From Ditylenchus dipsaci (lineage: Eukaryota; Nematoda; Chromadorea; Rhabditida; Anguinidae): 64,000 bases of DNA. The notes beneath the pieces are model-generated. The model was not told the DNA's origin and did not search any database. It saw only the letters and a list, made by a program, of their open reading frames with translations. This document shows positions 34,196 through 44,443 of the stretch, piece after piece. The stretch is taken from positions 496,001 to 560,000 of the forward strand of contig SADC01001204.1 of the NCBI GenBank assembly GCA_004194705.1, read 5' to 3'. Every line of letters begins with the position of its first letter. Position 1 is the first letter of the stretch. A program made the position numbers and the translations under genes.

Positions 34196-37100
34196 ATGGC
34201 GACAAAATTATTAGCTACGGGTGAAAGAAGGCATAGTCGTACTCATTTCTCAACAACAATAAAAAATTGTAACTCTTTATTTACTATATAAAAAAAGCTA
34301 AAGTGAATATTATAGACCAGATTATTTTTTTCATTGTTATTATTGCGTTAGTGTTGACCACTGCAGAGCCTTCACATGCATCAACACCTGCTTTGAATGA
34401 TTATGGAGGCAAAGTGCAGAATGTTCCAATGCAAGCTGAGCATGGACTAATGATGGTACAACACTGGATTGACCAAGCTATGGGCAGTTTCATGTCAGCC
34501 ATGGCTAACAATAGGTATTCATTAGGGATAAATTTATTTAATTTTTTTGCTGAAGCGCCTAAAAAAGCAAGCACAGCAATCTTTTTTGAACCATCCCTGT
34601 TTTAACTTTATTCGTGTTAAACATAGCTTTGATGCCCTTGGACAAGTTTTAAAAGTTACGCAGAAAAGCTTCATTGGGAAGAAATGTCAAGATAGAAAAA
34701 TACCCTTCCATACTTTATGATTTACTTCACTAGACTTTTTTCAGAAAGTGACTTGCTTTCTGAGTTAATCTGAAAATACCACCAAGAAACCACTGACTTT
34801 ATCGACTTTACTTAAAAACATTATTCCAGTGTTATTGGTGAAAAAATCAGATATTTTCAAAATTCCTTAACTTCAGTTGTGGACTAGATATTTTTTAAAT
34901 TTGTCTTGCGACACTCGAAAATAATTTTAGATTTCAAAAATATTTTAAAATGTCTAGGAATGAAAAATTCCTCTAAGTTAATTTTACAGAAGTTGAAAAC
35001 ACAATTTATAATTGCTCAATTGTCACATTTTCGTCATTTTCTCATTAAAAAAAACCCTTCTGGGGTTTATATATTAAATATTCTATAAGACATATTACAG
35101 GCTGAAAACCAAGGCTAAACACGTGGCCTTAGAATTTGGTGACTGCTCTCATAACGCCAAATCTGTTCCTGAACAGGCAAGATGCTTGTCCAAGCTACTG
35201 AAAGATCAAATAACAGGCAAAAAATACTTGAATAAAACAATGGTAAACATTTATCTGAAAAATAAAAAATTTTAAACTTTTATTTTTGCAGAAATTAAAA
35301 TATCTTGATAGCGGTCGCCTAAGATTGTATGCACCTAGAAACACGTCTATAAGTAGAAAGGGTAGAGCAGTGAAGCATAGCTGGGTCGGTGGTTTCAGAC
35401 TTGACAAAAATCAACAGGAAAGAAAACGTAGTAAGAGGTACATAGTAAATAGTCGCACCGACTACCAGCTCAAGTCACCAAAGGATGGAAGAATGACTCC
35501 ATTGGGAAGTGTGGCACATATGTTAATGAAGGCTGTTTTGGCCGCCAAGAACAAGACTGAAACAAAACCGTGAGATAATATTTTTAAAAGCTTCCTCTTG
35601 CTTGTCACTCAAATAGAACATCAAATAGAACAAGTTTGACGAATTTCGAAAAGGTTTACTCGTGTTTCACAGCAGATGTGTTTCTCCATTCTTACATATA
35701 GTTTTAGAATATTTAACTTAACCGATTTCATTTTTTATCAACTTTAAAAGACGGCTTTGTAACGGCTTTGTAAATATTTGAAAGACGCAAATAGAATCGA
35801 CAGCCGACAGACATTTAGCGAAAAAACTTCTATTTTAGATGGCAACAGACTGTTATGAAAATTAGGGACAGTTCATTGAAACGAAAACAAATGCGAAAGA
35901 AATTGGAAGAAGAAAGCATTGAAAATATGGAACAATTTGCTTTCCGAGGCATGAAAAGTAGAGGCATGCTTGATGAGGATGTAAGTAAAACAGAATATTA
36001 AATATATAAATAATAAAAAAATTCAGCTTCACAGCATTATTGAAGATCCTAAAAAACTGAAAAAGTTTTTGAACAAAAAGCGGGGTCAGAAAGCACAAGA
36101 GCCAATGCAAAAGCTGATGGGGCTTATGAAAGAAGGATTAAAAATCGGATATACTCTGGCTGGTAAAAATACGACAAATTTTGCAGACAAGAATATGAAG
36201 GTAGAAAAATTAAAAATTTCTTTAACATTCACTATAAACCTTTTTTGAAGATTGCATCGCCACGGTTTTTAAGCGTTGTTCCCGAAGAAGAAGATAATGG
36301 CAATAATGCTGTAAACTTTTCCAAATATTTATGACATTTTCTAAAAACTTTACTGCAATTCTGAAATCAGTATTTTATTTCAATTCATTATGAGATTATT
36401 GTTTTTACCATCAAAAAATTGTTTAAAATTTAGATCGATGTTCTTTCCCCTTCACTTTTTTCCTTACATGATGAAGGCAAAGGACTAGAAAATTTGACTA
36501 GCTTACCCAACCTTGTCAAAGGTTTTGGTAACAAAGATCAACAAGCATGGTTGAACTTAATTATGGAAGCAGCTGGAGTTGTCGAAGAAGCTGATAAAAT
36601 TGAGGAGGTTTTTTAAAAAAAGTGTTGCCTCTAGACATCTAACAAGTCTATTTTTTGACAAACGATTCAATTTTTTCGTATTCTTGGCTAACAAACTGAT
36701 TTTTCAACCACTATTTGCACAAGAAGTTAGCAAAATTACCAGTATTACTAACTGTTATTAAATTCTGAAAAACCTTACAATATAAAAAGCTTCAACTGAA
36801 CTCTATGCAAGTAAAGCGTGCATCCAAAAAGATGGCCATTGCAATGTCTAGAGGTCACAAACATCTTTAAAAAACAAATGATGAATAGACTATAAAATTA
36901 TTTAAGGAGCTAAAAGACATGACTTATGACAAAAAGACAAGTTTGCAAAGCGTTATGAAAGAGAAACCCGCACCAAAGATGGAACTCCTATGTACTTCAC
37001 TAAAGAAAATGTCACAAAAATGTTTGGGAAGTTTGAAGAGAGAAAAATTAATACTTATCAAGCAATGACTGCTAGTTTGAGCAAGCAGCAGGTGAATACT

Positions 37101-39257
37101 ATTCTTTAAAAAACGTATTTATTTATTTTCTTAAGTGAGCATGGTTAGGGAGTAGGAGATCGTCAAAAGGTGATCGGGTAGCGACACAAAAATACCTCCT
37201 GAACTAGTTTTTTTTAAATTTGCATTGATAATTTCTAATCTATAAATTTGAACCTTGCTCGAAAAATTCCCACTTGAACTCTTTAAAAGTAGATGGTTTT
37301 TTAAGATATATCAAGTTCAATTTTCAATTATTAATTTAACATTTAGGTTAGATTATAAATTATTAATAAATGTTTCTTGTATCGTATTAAGCAAGAAAAA
37401 AAGTTCAAGACGTATTGTTGGGTCACTTTTAAAAAATCATGGGGTGAGAGGGGCGTAAAGTGAAGAAGTACCGGTGATCGTTATATTGAATGGTATTTTT
37501 ATATGAAGATCACTCTGGGGACCGTCGAAGAGAGATCCGTATATCGAGCTTCGACTGTAAATATGCTTTTTTGCTAAAAATAAAACTTAAAAAGGCAGAA
37601 ATTTTTTTTAACAAAGTCTGTACTTAAGTTTTTCATTACACTGTTTTGAGATAAAAGAAATGGACAGAAAAGGATATGCGTTATTGAATTCAACTCAAAT
37701 TCACATGATTTATGGACCGCAGTCTCCATATAACAATTCCGAAGCACTTCGCATCCTAACATCCCTAAACAGCAGCTCTATGCCCGAGTACATTGAGAAA
37801 GACATTCACCAAACCGCCCAGCTAAAATCTTTCAAGATTCGCATGAAAGATGTTGTGCTTTCGCCGGTTGTTCTAACTAATATTGTTCTTTCGCCAAGCT
37901 CAACCAGTCAGGCCTTTATACTTTCACCTCTGCTACTTTCACCGGTAATATCAATTTTATTATATATAATAATTTAAAAAAAAACTCAGATTATTCTGTC
38001 ACCGTCAGTGCTCGGCCCCCTGGTTTTATCACCTTCATTATTTGTGCCTATCGTGCTATCGCCCAGAGTGCTATCTCCACTGATTCTGACTCCATTAGCT
38101 TTTGTGCCTTTTATTTTGTCTCCAGTAGTGCTTCACCCAGTGATTCTATCGCCGGGAATATTTGTGCCTATTATTTTGTCGCCTGCGGTTCTCAGTCCAT
38201 TTATTCTGTCTCCCCAAGTTTTCACACCGGTAAATTTTGTTTACAACTAAAGCGTTTTCTCAGTAAGCTATTATTTGAACCACAATTTGTTTTGCCGTAT
38301 AAGTAGCCAAGGGATTCACTCTTAAAATAGCTATTGCCTAAGTGACTCAATGTGATATTTCTTATAGATTTTTTTCTTTTTTACCCAATTAAAATATTGA
38401 AATTGTCGATTAAAATGAGCTCAACTCCTTATCGAAAAGTGGCGTTTCTATTAAAAAGATTACGGTAACTATCAAAAATTTATCTTCCAAACAATATTTA
38501 ACTTGTGAGTTGATCGCCAGGATGAGCGTTATTGGGAGAGTCAACTGTAATACAGTCGAACCTGGACACCCCTCGGGAACGACGAAAGGTGTCTGTTTAT
38601 CGGGGGTGTCCGTTTGATTGACCTATGACCGGGTACACATTGTGACCCAATACAACGGCTGGGTACACTTCCGACCAGGTACAAGGACCGGGTACACTTT
38701 TCGAAAGACTTTTCATAATTTATGTTTAAACGTCTCCTAAGTCATTCTATCACTCTTAAAACGATATAAAAGGTGTTTTCCGACACTTTTCACAAAAAAA
38801 GTTTTTTGAAAGAAAATATTGGACGAGACTCGGCGTAAGGTGTCCATTTATCGGGGTATTCGTTGATTGGGTGTCCGTTTATCGGGGGTAAGGTTTGCTT
38901 TGTTGGTAAAACCAACCAAATTTTTCAAAAGTGTCCGTTTATCCAGGTTCGACTGTAGAAAAATCATATGACATATATTCATTATTATTATTTTAAAATT
39001 TAGTTTGTGCTATCACCACTTGTCTTGTCACCATTCATTTTGGTAACTTTTTGTGCTATTTTATGGTGTACTTTTCAAATTTTCAGAACCCAGCAGCTGC
39101 TTCACCCTTAGTGCTTAGTCCATTTCTTCTTACGCCAATTATATATTCACCTCAGTTCTTGTCCGGACTCGTGTTGTCCCCTTACTTCTTTAGCCCGATC
39201 ATTATGTCTCCTTTAATCGCTTTTAGTGTTATTTTATCTCCAAGTTACTTCAGTTAA
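34196..39257 (+). CDS. mlt-10-like copy D (about 707 aa if one missing base is allowed)
   Basis: Exons: 34196-34220, 34316-34514, 35101-35242, 35292-35569, 35839-35980, 36027-36200, 36251-36310, 36434-36607, 36907-37091, 37651-37944, 37990-38229, 39004-39042, 39087-39257. The N-terminus is MATKLLAT plus a hydrophobic stretch ([14 protein letters not shown]): a signal peptide. The moulting-cycle region carries [54 protein letters not shown] and GPQSPY. The proline-rich tail has about 40 pentapeptides (for example [15 protein letters not shown]) and ends VILSPSYFS. Exon 9 is 185 nt against 186 in copy C, and the frame breaks at about 36940 (AAAAAGACAAG lacks one base). All other phases fit. One lesion alone could be a sequencing error. 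Introns present in B and C near GK.NAS and after the RL(K/R) block are absent here. The last large intron holds a CAGTC-ended MITE. Confidence 0.82.
38553..38955. repeat. CAGTC-ended MITE in an intron of copy D
   Basis: Ends cagtcgaacctggacacc and ccaggttcgactg, TA on both sides. Internal repeats of tgtccgtttatcgggg occur in both orientations. It accounts for most of the 774-bp intron. Confidence 0.7.
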
Positions 39258-39516
39258 GCTGTTAGAGGTAAAGTTAGAGCTATATACTAGCTTATTTTAC
39301 ATAATTTATTACAAAAATATTTTGTTTAACAAAGTAGTTTGCGTGGCATCAGGTCTTTTTTGGAATTTTTATAGATCTGCTCTAGAGCTTTATTTAATGA
39401 AAGCAACAATGTGGCTTTTTAGAACTCTTGAAGACAGCGTGTGACTCGACCATCGGGACACGCTTGTCAAGTCATATGGTTTTTTTTCTGAAATATTTTT
39501 ATATTAACTTTGAGAG

Positions 39517-40586
39517 TAGGGTTGTCGACCGGTCGAAGTTTTCGACCGGTCGAGTTGATGGAAAGTCGAAAGTCGAAAATTTCGACCGGTCGGGTCGAGT
39601 CGAAAGTCGAAAATTTCGACCGGTTGGGTCGAGTCGAAGGTTGAAAGTCGAAAATTTCGACCGGTCGAGTCGAAGGTCGAAATTTTCGACCAGTCGGGTC
39701 GAAGGTCAAAATTTTTGACCGGTCGAGTCAAAATTCGGACAAATGCACGTAACAGCTCAACAAATTTTATTGAAAAGAACTTCAAACAAATACATCATAT
39801 TACTTCTTCCAACAAAATATCAATAATTTTTGCTGGCTCGCTTTGTTTTGTTTCTTTCGCCTTCTTCAAAATTTCATCCGCCAGATTAGCTTTGATTATG
39901 AGCAGATTAGCTGCCGTTTGCTTTGCCAACCGAGATCTGAGTTCTTACTGAAATAGTGATTTTAAAGACAAATTGACTACGCTGAACATAAATCTGACGT
40001 GTAATCTAACAGTTTTGCACATGAATGACCGACAACCTAGCGAAAATAAAACATTCTGGGTAAATCGGGCAAATCGCCCAAAAAGGTCAATTTGCCCTAA
40101 AAAGGTGCTGCAAAAAGACTTTTTTTAATGCTAAAATACTTTTTTTGCTGCTAAAGTACTTTTTTTTTGCTGCAAACATGTTTCGCTTCACAAGCCTTCT
40201 TCGCAGCATTTTTCACTAGAAATATCAATTATTATACATATTTTGCTGTCGATTTATCCACAAAATTTTTATTATTTTTTAGGAACGAATAAACCATGAT
40301 ATTCAACCCAAAAATTGTGTGCTGAAGACAGGTTGTTGAGACAAAAATCCTGTTTTGACTCGTGCAGTTAAATTCGTGCAGGTTATGTAGTCCGAAAATT
40401 TATTCGTCGTGAGAACATATGCAATTGAAACAAAAATTTCCTTCGATGGAAGGTTGAAAGTCGAAATTTCGACCGGTCGGGTCGAAGGTCGAAAGTCGAA
40501 ATTTTCGACCGGTCGGGTCGAAGGTCGAAAAATTTCGACTTTTCGACCTTAAAGGTCGAAATCGACCGGTCGAGTCGACAACCCTA
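39517..40586. mobile_element. Non-autonomous hAT element with ACCGGT subterminal repeats
   Basis: Ends tagggttgtcgaccggtcga and its inverse ccggtcgagtcgacaaccct plus a; flanks tttgagag (39509-39516) and ttttagag (40587-40594) match 7 of 8. About 200 bp inside the left end and 140 bp inside the right end consist of repeated tttcgaccggtcgggtcgaa. The interior is AT-rich and carries no transposase. Confidence 0.75.
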
Positions 40587-40714
40587 TTTTAGAGTTTGTA
40601 TAAAAATTCTTCGCCACTTGTAACTATAAAATAGTTACAAGTTAAAATCACAATAGCTGGTTTCGAAATGATTGAAATTTTGTGCTGGAACTATGACGGG
40701 AGCCTATCTATATA

Positions 40715-41665
40715 GAGGGTAGCGCAACATAAACGCATGAATGAATTCTCAACATGCAAAGAAATCTTTATTTTATTTTCGCAATTTTTTTTGATAAAAT
40801 AACTAGAGATGTCATGCCGAATATCGGAATTTTTTTTCAAACGCATTTTTGGCCAACTTTTAACAGACAGAGATAGCTAAAAAATCACAATCTGCCACTT
40901 TTTATTTCTCTATTAATTGTAAATTTTACTTTTTTATTTTATTTTTCATTTTCCTGCGATAGGCGTTACGCCTAAGATTGGCGTAGACGCCTATCTTAGG
41001 CGCCCACGCCTATTTCACGCCTATTTGAAGCGCCAATTCAAATCGTTTTATTTCACAGACTATTCTGAAGTTTTTAAAGTTGCATTTATACAACTTGAAA
41101 GGGCTTCACCTTCTGTGTTATTCTCTCTAATATTCTTATGTTATTGCGGCATGAGTGCATAGCTTTTTCTGCAGTGAATTTTTCACAATTTCATTAGTTC
41201 AATGCAACAATGGTGGTAACAACCCTGATCAAAACAAATTTTTCTTTCTATCCAGAAGTTTCATAAAATGTATTTGCACTCTTTCCCTCATCGTTATAAA
41301 AATGCATATATCCTGGAAGAGCATAGCCATGTAATCCGAACATCTTCAGTTCATCACAGTTGTCTCCAGTGATATTGTACACGTTCATCTCACCATCAAC
41401 TCCTTTCACACAAATGGCTATTTTGAGCGACTCAACAGAGTACAGTGAGAGACGAAAGAGAATTTTCCCGCGCGCATTTAAATTGTCAAATTCTCATTTG
41501 CTCCAACAAGTATGGTCCTTTAAATAAATATTCCTTTAAATTTTTCGGTCTGATTCGACTTCTCATCCCTACAGCTTTCAAATAAAAAACTATCGTCAAC
41601 GTTCCGCTAATAGAAAAAGTTATGGCTAAAATTTATTCATGAGTTTATGTTGTGCCACGTCGTAT
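40715..41665. mobile_element. Probable mariner-like inverted-repeat element with captured sequence
   Basis: The left end, about ggtagcgcaacataaacgcatgaatgaatt, is matched by the inverse of the right end (aatttattcatgagtttatgttgtgccac) at roughly 24 of 30 positions. Between them lie an acgcctat repeat patch (about 40960-41030), a coding-like fragment (41258-41424) and half of a family-1 hairpin MITE (about 41430-41522). No transposase seen. Confidence 0.45.
41258..41424 (-). pseudogene. Coding fragment of about 55 aa, unidentified, cut by a MITE
   Basis: The minus-strand frame is open for about 55 codons and ends in TAG. It reads KIAICVKGVDGEMNVYNITG, then DNCDELKMFGLHGYALPGY, then MHFYNDEGKSANTFYETSG. 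The codon use and the alternation of charged, aromatic and glycine residues look like genuine protein, the C-terminus of a gene. Directly upstream the frame runs into half of a family-1 hairpin MITE, so the exon is truncated. I do not recognise the family. It lies between the two ends of the inverted-repeat element 40715-41665. Confidence 0.45.
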
Positions 41666-41879
41666 TTATATTATATTATTAGTTGTATTTAATAGACGTT
41701 AATGGCTTAAATTTATCTATGCTCTTACATACAATTTAACTTGTAAACTTTTAATCATTATTCTTTGTGTGTTATATTGTAAATGTAAATTTTGTTAATA
41801 AATAAAGGTTAGTTTGTGAAGTATGATTTAAAGTCTACTTGGATGTGTATAGCATTTGTATAGATTTCGAAAGACAGTG

Positions 41880-42213
41880 CTAACACGTAAACAGCCGGCT
41901 ATGGTTCCGGATCATTCTTGTGCAGAAATTTGCGCTGAATCTCTCTATTGTGGTAAATTTGTTCAAATTGATTAGTTTTTCACCGAAAAACCCATTGTGC
42001 GGCTCGTGACTGCGAGAGGTTTCAAATGCAGAATTTTCGCGAGGAACATCATGGTGAATTTTTTTCAAGAAAGGTTGGCATGAGTAGATCAGCTGCACAA
42101 TCATAAATTTTGCTGACTTAAACGCGAGTTCGACATTTACTCCAAAAATAATTTTTTCGAATACTCTGCTGCTTGTATACGGAAGTTGGTTGGACAGTAG
42201 TTACACCCTAAAA
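41880..42213 (-). pseudogene. BTB/POZ-like C-terminal fragment
   Basis: Minus-strand frame from about 42200 to the TAG at 41880-41882. It reads YTSSRVFEKIIFGVNVELAF, then KSAKFMIVQLIYSCQPFLKK, then a polar tail ending RNHSRLFTC. The first 45 residues fit the end of a BTB domain (V(F)..ii(f)g.nVEL...SAK(F/Y)Mi..L...C..FL). A TTTTTTAG acceptor at about 42213-42214 precedes it, but an in-frame TAA follows that acceptor, and no N-terminal BTB half was found. Probably a gene fragment. The similarity is judged by eye. Confidence 0.35.
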
Positions 42214-42358
42214 AATAAAAGCTCTAGTTGAAGAAGACACTACTTTTTTAACTCAGCATTAATCTTATAGATTTTGACGGTACTATAGTATGCCCCCTCC
42301 CCTAAAATCGGACCTGTATACCGGAGTTTCTTTATGCGTTATGCCCAAGCATTCAAAG

Positions 42359-42842
42359 TAGAGACAGAGGCGTGATGGGACGGGAAAATTTGTCCCGTCA
42401 GAGAAAAATTATGAGGCTGTCCCGTCCCGAAGATTCTTTTGTCCAGATGTCCCGTCCCGATCAAATCTTAAAAATTCAGTTTCAATTTCAAGTTTTTTTA
42501 GATATAAACAAAAATATCAAACCATTAAAAATCTTCAAGAAGCAATCGCGGTAGAAGGCGTTCTGCATGAAGTATGACTACAGAAGATCGAACCTGGACC
42601 CGGAGAAGGCGGAGATGTTGACGTTCCTCAATCGTGCTTTTTCTTCTAAATGTTTGTTTTTGATCAAAGCTATTTGATAATCGTTCATGTTTTCCCGTCC
42701 GGTCGGAAAATTCTCTGTCCCGCCCGAGACTTTTTCCGTTCCGTCCGTCCCGTCCCGATCAGTTTCCTGTCTCGAAGTCCCGTCCTGAAAGGTTTTTAGC
42801 CAAAAAGTCGTCCCGCCCCGAAAAGTGTCATCCCCATCTCTA
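42359..42842. mobile_element. Non-autonomous hAT element with perfect 8-bp TSD
   Basis: Ends tagagacagaggcgtgatggg and its inverse catccccatctcta. Identical flanks attcaaag at 42351-42358 and 42843-42850. Subterminal regions repeat tgtcccgtcccga and its inverse. Total 484 bp; no transposase. Confidence 0.8.
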
Positions 42843-43039
42843 ATTCAAAGCTGTGATCAACATCTTTATTATTTTGCCAGTAGGCAGGGCCACGATTTTG
42901 GGGTGGGCATAAGAATAATTATCCAACCGACTACATCCCAGACTACCACTCCGCCCCCCCCCGCCCCCTTGAAGACAAAATCCTAGTCACTTTAAGGGGT
43001 GTCCGAAAAATTGACCAATACATTTGTAGCCAACTGTTA

Positions 43040-43467
43040 CAGTCAAACCTCGATAATCCGCCACCCCAAAAAGTTCGTTCCCGCCTAGGGTTCAACACTT
43101 TTTTTTACCCCGATTTCTGAATATTTTTGCTAGTTCTGTTTTGACAGTCTGGTCGCAAATATCGTGAGGATTCCGATTTTGCCGATCGTTTTTCATAATT
43201 ATAAAAAAAATTTCTCTAAAAGTGCAAAACCTCGATAAACCGCCACCCTATTTTTAAAAAAGGGTGGCATTTTATCGAGGTTTTTCTTTTTAGAGGGACA
43301 TTTTTTATAATTCTGAAAAACGATCGGCAAAATCGGAATCCTCACGATATTTGCAACCGGACTGTCAAAACAGAACTATCAAAAATATTCAGAAATCGGG
43401 GTAAAAAAGTGTCGGACCCTGGGCGGGAACGAACTTTTTGGGGTGGCGGATTATCGAGGTTTGACTG
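43040..43467. repeat. CAGTC-ended hairpin MITE
   Basis: Ends cagtcaaacctcgataatccg and its inverse cggattatcgaggtttgactg, TA flanks. Long arms share aaaaagttcgttcccgcc. A central short palindrome repeats the end motif (aacctcgataaaccgccacc and its inverse near 43230-43290), as if a terminal piece were duplicated inside. Confidence 0.75.
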
Positions 43468-43599
43468 TATCTACAAAAGCTTAAAAAAATAGCTGAAAAA
43501 TCTATAGTAAAAGCACAACGCCACAAATATTTCTTTTAAAAAAACGGTGCAAACTTTTTGCATGACTTGATGTTTGCTAATATATTTTAAAGGCTGTAA

Positions 43600-44020
43600 G
43601 TACTTTCCCCCGTCAAATTATTATTTTACCCTGTCCAATCGTAAAAAAAAATTTTCTTTTAAGTATTTCTTGAATTTTTTTTTCAATTTTTTATAAGTTT
43701 TTATACCAGCATGTAGCCCGGGATCTCGGATTTTCAACCAGCTATTAACTAACTCACTGAGATATTAAAAAACTAGAGAAAAAAGTCATTTTATTGATCA
43801 AATTTTTCGAAAAATTTGGTCCATACAAAGACTTTTTTCTCCAACTTTTTGAGATCTCAGAAATTCAGTCAATAGCAAGTTAGAAAGCCGAGATCCAGGG
43901 CTACATTTTGATGTAAAAATGTTGATAGAAATGAAAAACTTTTGGAGATAAAAACACATTTTTACGTTTTACGGGGTAAAAGAATAATTTGACGCTGTAA
44001 AAGAATATTTTGGCGGGGTG
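43600..44020. repeat. Hairpin element
   Basis: Outer parts pair through cgtcaaattattattttaccc and its inverse; inner arms pair through gtagcccgggatctcgg, ctcactgagat and gaaaaaagtc. AT-rich loop near 43815. Non-coding. Confidence 0.55.
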
Positions 44021-44443
44021 AAACAATTTGAGCCTACTTTAAACAATTTAATTCTATATGGGTATATTTTAGCCTTGAGTTCACTAGCATAACAAAAAGG
44101 AATCTCGACTTACTAACAAAATTTCAAAACTAACTTAGAGTAAGTCTTTAAGCCAAAATATATTTTTTTTCATGTTCTTATCTTGTTTTTTTGAATCGTC
44201 AATAACAGAGAAACTTGTCCGATTTAACACTCCCTATCATTTAATTTCTTTTTTAGATAACATTTTTTAGTTAAAGACAGTATTTTCGAAACTCCTTAAT
44301 CCTTGTCAAATATTTGAGAACACACGGAAAGCTTTTTGGAAAACTATTTCCTGGTACAAACAAACAATAACACCAGCTAAAAACTGTTGCTTATAAGCAG
44401 AGTGTTTGTTTTGTCATTTTGTACAAACATATAGTCCCACATC

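Noticed and set aside
39428..39785. Overlapping open frames on both strands with RPVEIF/VENFDRS repeats
   Set aside because: They are translations of the ACCGGT subterminal repeats of a hAT element.
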